Shown piece after piece: positions 60,525 through 64,000 of a stretch of 64,000 nucleotides of DNA. The first letter of the stretch is position 1. The number at the start of each line of letters is the position of its first letter. The notes under the pieces are model-generated. The model was given only the letters and a program-made list of their open reading frames with translations. It had not been told where the DNA came from and ran no database searches. Origin of the DNA: Styela clava (Eukaryota; Chordata; Ascidiacea; Stolidobranchia; Styelidae); NCBI RefSeq assembly GCF_964204865.1, contig NC_135251.1:19902001-19966000 (forward strand). Reading direction: 5' to 3'. A program made the position numbers and the translations under genes.

Positions 60525-62190
60525 GAATGAAACAACATCAGTCAACACTCTACTATAATTATATACTGCTTCAATTTTGGTACTCTGTCAATTTGTTTTT
60601 TTCCTTTTTTTTTGTAAAATAGCACTGTTTAGTTTTAAGCCTCCACTGTATTTTACTCCATTTACTGTGCACTACACATATACTAACATTAATTCATCTT
60701 TGTGAATATTCTAAGTTAAGTACTGTTTCACTCATCCCAGTTTTCGTCCCAGGTTGAATGTCACTGTATCGTTTCATGAGTAGATTTGACATCAATAGTC
60801 TTTCTTTGTTTAAACATTATATTGGAAGTTACCGTAGGACAAAATGTCTGTTTCAAATCTGGTTCAAAAACACAACACCAATTTATTTGATGGAGTAAAC
60901 TATAATGTACATCTTCTAAATTTTTAATATCATACCCAAATATCATATTTCCCGTGCAGTATTCAATTTTTTTTATTATTCAGTTTTAAATATAGATACA
61001 TTTTTATTCCTACTCGATATGAGGTTCGAATTTAGCTGTTATTGAGAAGTTTTATAATAGCAAAATATGCTGTATTTTTTTATATTGGCGGCCGGAGTTA
61101 GATGTTTTGTTCGCTGGTTATGTTTGTAATTGTGACTTTCACAATAATAATTTAGAACGCCAGAGAATAATCGAAATTTTCAAATCTCAAACACGTGTCA
61201 AAATTTTTTGTAGATGATATTTGTCAGTTTTTTGAATGACTCTTTACTGGGATAAAAAATTTCTAGAACACCACAATCATCTTGATGTAGCATAACATAA
61301 GCTTTTAATCTGATGTATGTGCGTGGGAGAGAGTTTTTATTTCCACGTGAAATGAAAGACACTATCCAAAATTTCCGTGGCATTAGAGTATCCGGTATCC
61401 AATTTTCACATTGTTTTGTGTAGGCCAGTAAGCGGTAAGGTCGTTGAAGGTCATCGAGGCTCCTGACCATTTTTTCACCGTATTCAAACTTTCAGAATTG
61501 GTTGCTACAATATTAATATGAAAATGAGCCAGCAGGTAATTTAGCTACATGATTGGACACGTAACAGCAGGAGTTTCAAAATTATGTATTATACCGGGAC
61601 AGTACTTAATCTAGTGATATTTTTAAAAAAAAGTTTCTCTCCCGCCAAGACTTAAATTAAGCAATCGCTATGGTAATACTTGGCTCATTCTGGTGTTCTC
61701 CATTTCCTACACTCTTGATTTATTACGCTTAAACAGGGGTCGCCTTTCTGGTCATATTCCATCTACTGACTGATAATAGCTCAAGCTATATTTTCAACCT
61801 TCGTACTAACATACAATTCAATGTGACCACCGTTCAACGTAGGCCACCGTGCCATCTAACGAATATATATGGGATTTTTTGTATATAATAAAAGGAAGAG
61901 GAAGGTCGTTGAAACGACTTGGTCAAATTGGACACCGGGTTCAGCCGGTGCGCGATGGGGGACTAACAACTCTGATAAGTATATTCAGCTTTTGTAATGT
62001 CGTGTGATTCCAAAAAAAAATTCAACAAACTGGCCATTACCTTCTTACATTTTCAAAGAATTGACACAGAACTAGTATTTACAATTGTATGTAACGAATG
62101 CGACGCTATATATATTGAAAGTCACTGCAATTTAGAGCAAAAAATGCGGCATGTTTCAAAATTGCAAGTATTCACATTTCTTTACTGCCT
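60525..62190. other. Intergenic region between two convergent genes
   Basis: 3' side of both the membrane-protein gene (+) and the pentraxin gene (-). AATAAA on the plus strand occurs at about 61887. One unplaced reading frame is listed separately (61198-61470). Confidence 0.4.
61198..61470 (-). CDS. Unrecognised 90-aa reading frame
   Basis: An ATG-initiated minus-strand frame with ordinary protein-like composition: MVRSLDDLQRPYRLLAYTKQ, then PRKFWIVSFISRGNK and a Lys-rich end. No signal peptide, membrane segment or family motif. The middle (PRKFW.VSF...PRTYIRLKAYV) faintly recalls START-type lipid-binding folds, but this is too weak to name. It could be a terminal exon or a decayed gene. 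Confidence 0.3.
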   Translation of the reverse strand: MVRSLDDLQRPYRLLAYTKQCENWIPDTLMPRKFWIVSFISRGNKNSLPRTYIRLKAYVMLHQDDCGVLEIFYPSKESFKKLTNIIYKKF

Positions 62191-63613
62191 CTAACAATCT
62201 TCATCAGGGGTTTCAGCTCGCACATCTCCGACAACATCAACAGCTTCGGTGGTTAGAGCAATGGTGTGATATTTTGCACATGCACACATGTTGGCATACA
62301 TTGCCTGGATTTCGTAATCTCCCAGCTGTCGGGTCCATATCATGAGGTTCTCTACCGTTCCAGTGAGGGCCTGATTTTTTTCAAAAGAACCGAGTAATGA
62401 ATCTTGTTCTTCGCCAATCACCATTTCTCCTCCTCCAACTATCGGTGCGTTGGGGGTGAAAGTTTGCTTCGAAATGGGTGACCCGTCAAGGTAGACTTTC
62501 ATCCAACCCCTCTGCATGGAAATGACGACGCATACGTGCGTTCTTCGAGCAATATTAACCGAAAAATGGCTTGCTGCAACGCTATGAATATAAATGTCAA
62601 GTTTTGCGGTGAAAATCATCACTAATACATTATCGGTGGTAGCCGTATTGTAACTAATAAAAGATCCACTTAGATTTTGGTTTTCCAACGGCGTTATCCA
62701 AGCACAAACAGAAAAACTTGCCATGTTTTCGATAGGCGTCTTCATTCTTATGTAACGTGGCTGTGTGCGCGTGGGGAAAAAGTACTTTGTCTGTGGACAA
62801 TCTGAAATGCAAAAAAATAGCGATTAGTTTTGAAAAAAAAAAGTTGACAGTTGCGTCACATTCAACTTTGTCACAAGCTTGCATAATACGCGCCGAGAGC
62901 AAAAAATGCAGCAAACATTTACTTGAGACTGTTTCTGTCCATTTTAATGGTTCAATCAATTTCTTTCATGTGTTTACGCCTCTGAGTTGCACGACTATCG
63001 AAACATATAATAATAGGCTACCAGCCGAAACCATTTTGGGTATTCCGAGTGCAAACTTTGGTAATTGTATTATTTTTATGACGATTGTGTTTAAGCTATG
63101 TTATTTCAAAAAAAAAATAATAATCCAATCGTCTCAGCCAAGTCCATAACGGTAGAGTGGTTAGCTTTTTCTTTCACCATAAGTTCGTGCTACAATAACG
63201 GGTTTATACTCAACTAATAACTATTATAATACCGAACAAGGATTGGTACTCGGGCGAGAGGCCGTTATTCGCTATATGATTAGGTCATCTTATTGGCTTC
63301 TACCATTGCTTATGATTAATTAGAAAATCCTACCGATTTGCAAATTTTGCAGTTGGTTTTGCACTTTTTCGACATCCTTTGCTGTTTGGAGAACACATTG
63401 GCATGGTTCTCCCTTTTCCCCTTTTCTGCCAGTCTCTCCTTTGATCCCTCTCTTCCCCGGTCTTCCCTGGGATCCCTTAGATGAAAAGTATGGTAAAGAT
63501 GCTGTATTGCCTTCTTGATCACATGACATGCGACAATGCCCAAGATTAAGATTATTAACAGCTTGGCCGTTACAGCCGTTGAAAATCAGCAAAAAACAAA
63601 ATACTCCAAACAT
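62191..63613 (-). CDS. Secreted collagen-stalk pentraxin
   Basis: Two exons, 63334-63613 and 62191-62801, joined in phase 1; 296 aa. ATG at 63613 starts a signal peptide (MFGVFCFLLIFNGCNG); an in-frame ATG eight codons upstream is less likely. After two Cys (HCRMSC) come eight Gly-X-Y triplets (GSQGRPGKRGIKGETGRKGE to KGEP), a CQC pair and a short heptad-like neck (AKDVEKVQNQLQNLQ). Exon 2 is a pentraxin domain: FSVCAWI (C126) and HVC (C184) give the family disulfide; Ca ligands are all present (D150, N151 in TTDNVLV; E225, Q226, D227 in GEEQDS; Q237 in KNQAL). It ends with a Cys-containing 35-residue extension. Pentraxins are Ca-dependent soluble recognition proteins; the stalk suggests trimer-based oligomers as in collectins and ficolins. 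The fusion depends on one splice whose donor abuts a SINE tail. Confidence 0.75.
63150..63333 (+). repeat. Diverged SINE in the pentraxin intron
   Basis: Shows an A-box-like AACGGTAGAGTGGTTAGC, an internal GGTACTCGGGCGAGAGG, and a tail TTAGGTCATCTTATTGGCTT...GAAAATCCTA similar to the SINE 3' end. It lies antisense in the intron, and its tail runs to the splice donor of exon 1 (GTAGGATTTTC on the minus strand). Confidence 0.5.
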
Positions 63614-63670
63614 TGTGTTGTTACTGATGATCACCACTTGATACCTGAAAATCTTGACCGCCTGTATTCC

Positions 63671-63976
63671 TCAATACACGTTTTCAAATGTGAACCCACA
63701 TATGAGCAATTTCATTTCCGCAAAGTTTTTACAATAACATTTTTTAAAAAAAAACTTTGTAAATACGTAGACTGACTCCACATTGTCTGCTAAAACAGGA
63801 AGCAATAATAAATATTGCAAAACATTGGTGAAATTCTGGCCAATGCAATGATACTTTCCGTCAGTTGGATATTGCCATGCTGCCGCAGGGTCGTAAACAG
63901 TGTCCAAAAATTTCTTCATCCAATTTTTTTTATCATCTATTTCATGCATACCCTTTGTCAAAACTAGTTCCAACAC
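63671..63976 (-). CDS. Unrecognised reading frame at window edge
   Basis: The minus-strand frame enters from near the window end and reads MHEIDDKKNWMKKFLDTVYD, then a hydrophobic stretch (NVLQYLLLLPVLADNV). It could be an exon of a gene beyond the window or upstream non-coding sequence of the pentraxin gene. No family recognised. Confidence 0.2.
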   Translation of the reverse strand: MLELVLTKGMHEIDDKKNWMKKFLDTVYDPAAAWQYPTDGKYHCIGQNFTNVLQYLLLLPVLADNVESVYVFTKFFFKKCYCKNFAEMKLLICGFTFENVY

Positions 63977-64000
63977 AACCGGCCAGTATTATTCTGAGAC

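Noticed and set aside
62757..63149. Plus-strand 130-aa frame over the pentraxin intron
   Set aside because: Overlaps the start of the pentraxin exon antisense and continues into AT-rich intron; no domain features.
1..64000. CRISPR arrays, operons or prokaryotic systems
   Set aside because: Genes are spliced and animal-like; the only tandem repeats are microsatellites and transposon-internal repeats.

Overview
The window is AT-rich eukaryotic DNA with spliced genes (GT-AG introns, mostly under 3 kb) and a heavy load of transposable elements. The most informative gene is a Lefty/antivin-type TGF-beta ligand. Lefty is known from chordates and ambulacrarians, so the organism is very probably an invertebrate deuterostome. 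The compact genes and small introns fit an ascidian tunicate best, but the species assignment is inference.

Layout. 1-1488: last exon of a multi-pass, probably seven-transmembrane protein (+). 2.9-7.4 kb: two nested MITEs, then a nearly full-length but broken Penelope-like retroelement (-) with 208-bp direct terminal repeats, hammerhead-like ribozyme cores, RT and GIY-YIG domains, split by a 530-bp hAT MITE. 8.8 kb: a 43-bp relic of Lefty exon 3. 9.5-12.7 kb: a four-exon Lefty gene (+). 14.3-19.2 kb: a secreted protein with two DOMON modules (-). 21-37.5 kb: no convincing large gene; hAT elements with 8-bp target duplications, a family of hairpin-ended elements carrying a TGTA/TGTC microsatellite (one copy with about 73 pure units), an LTR-retrotransposon 3' fragment with its LTR, and a possible 49-aa membrane micropeptide. 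38.4-41.2 kb: a second DOMON gene (-), single module, Thr/Pro stalk and GPI-type tail. 41-46.7 kb: repeats. 46.9-60.5 kb: a 14-exon gene (+) for an unrecognised multi-spanning membrane protein, with a tRNA-derived SINE, hAT elements and MITEs in its introns. 62.2-63.6 kb: a two-exon gene (-) joining a short collagen stalk to a pentraxin domain.

The genes do not form an obvious pathway. Extracellular products dominate: a Nodal antagonist, two DOMON proteins that look like a local tandem family, and a collectin-like pentraxin. The strongest leads are the collagen-pentraxin architecture, the relic Lefty exon next to the intact gene, Smad/FoxH1-like sites in Lefty intron 1, the two related DOMON genes with different membrane fates, and the hairpin-ended repeat family with its long and short forms. 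All exon joins were worked out by hand from splice-site and phase agreement; no database search or transcript evidence was available.
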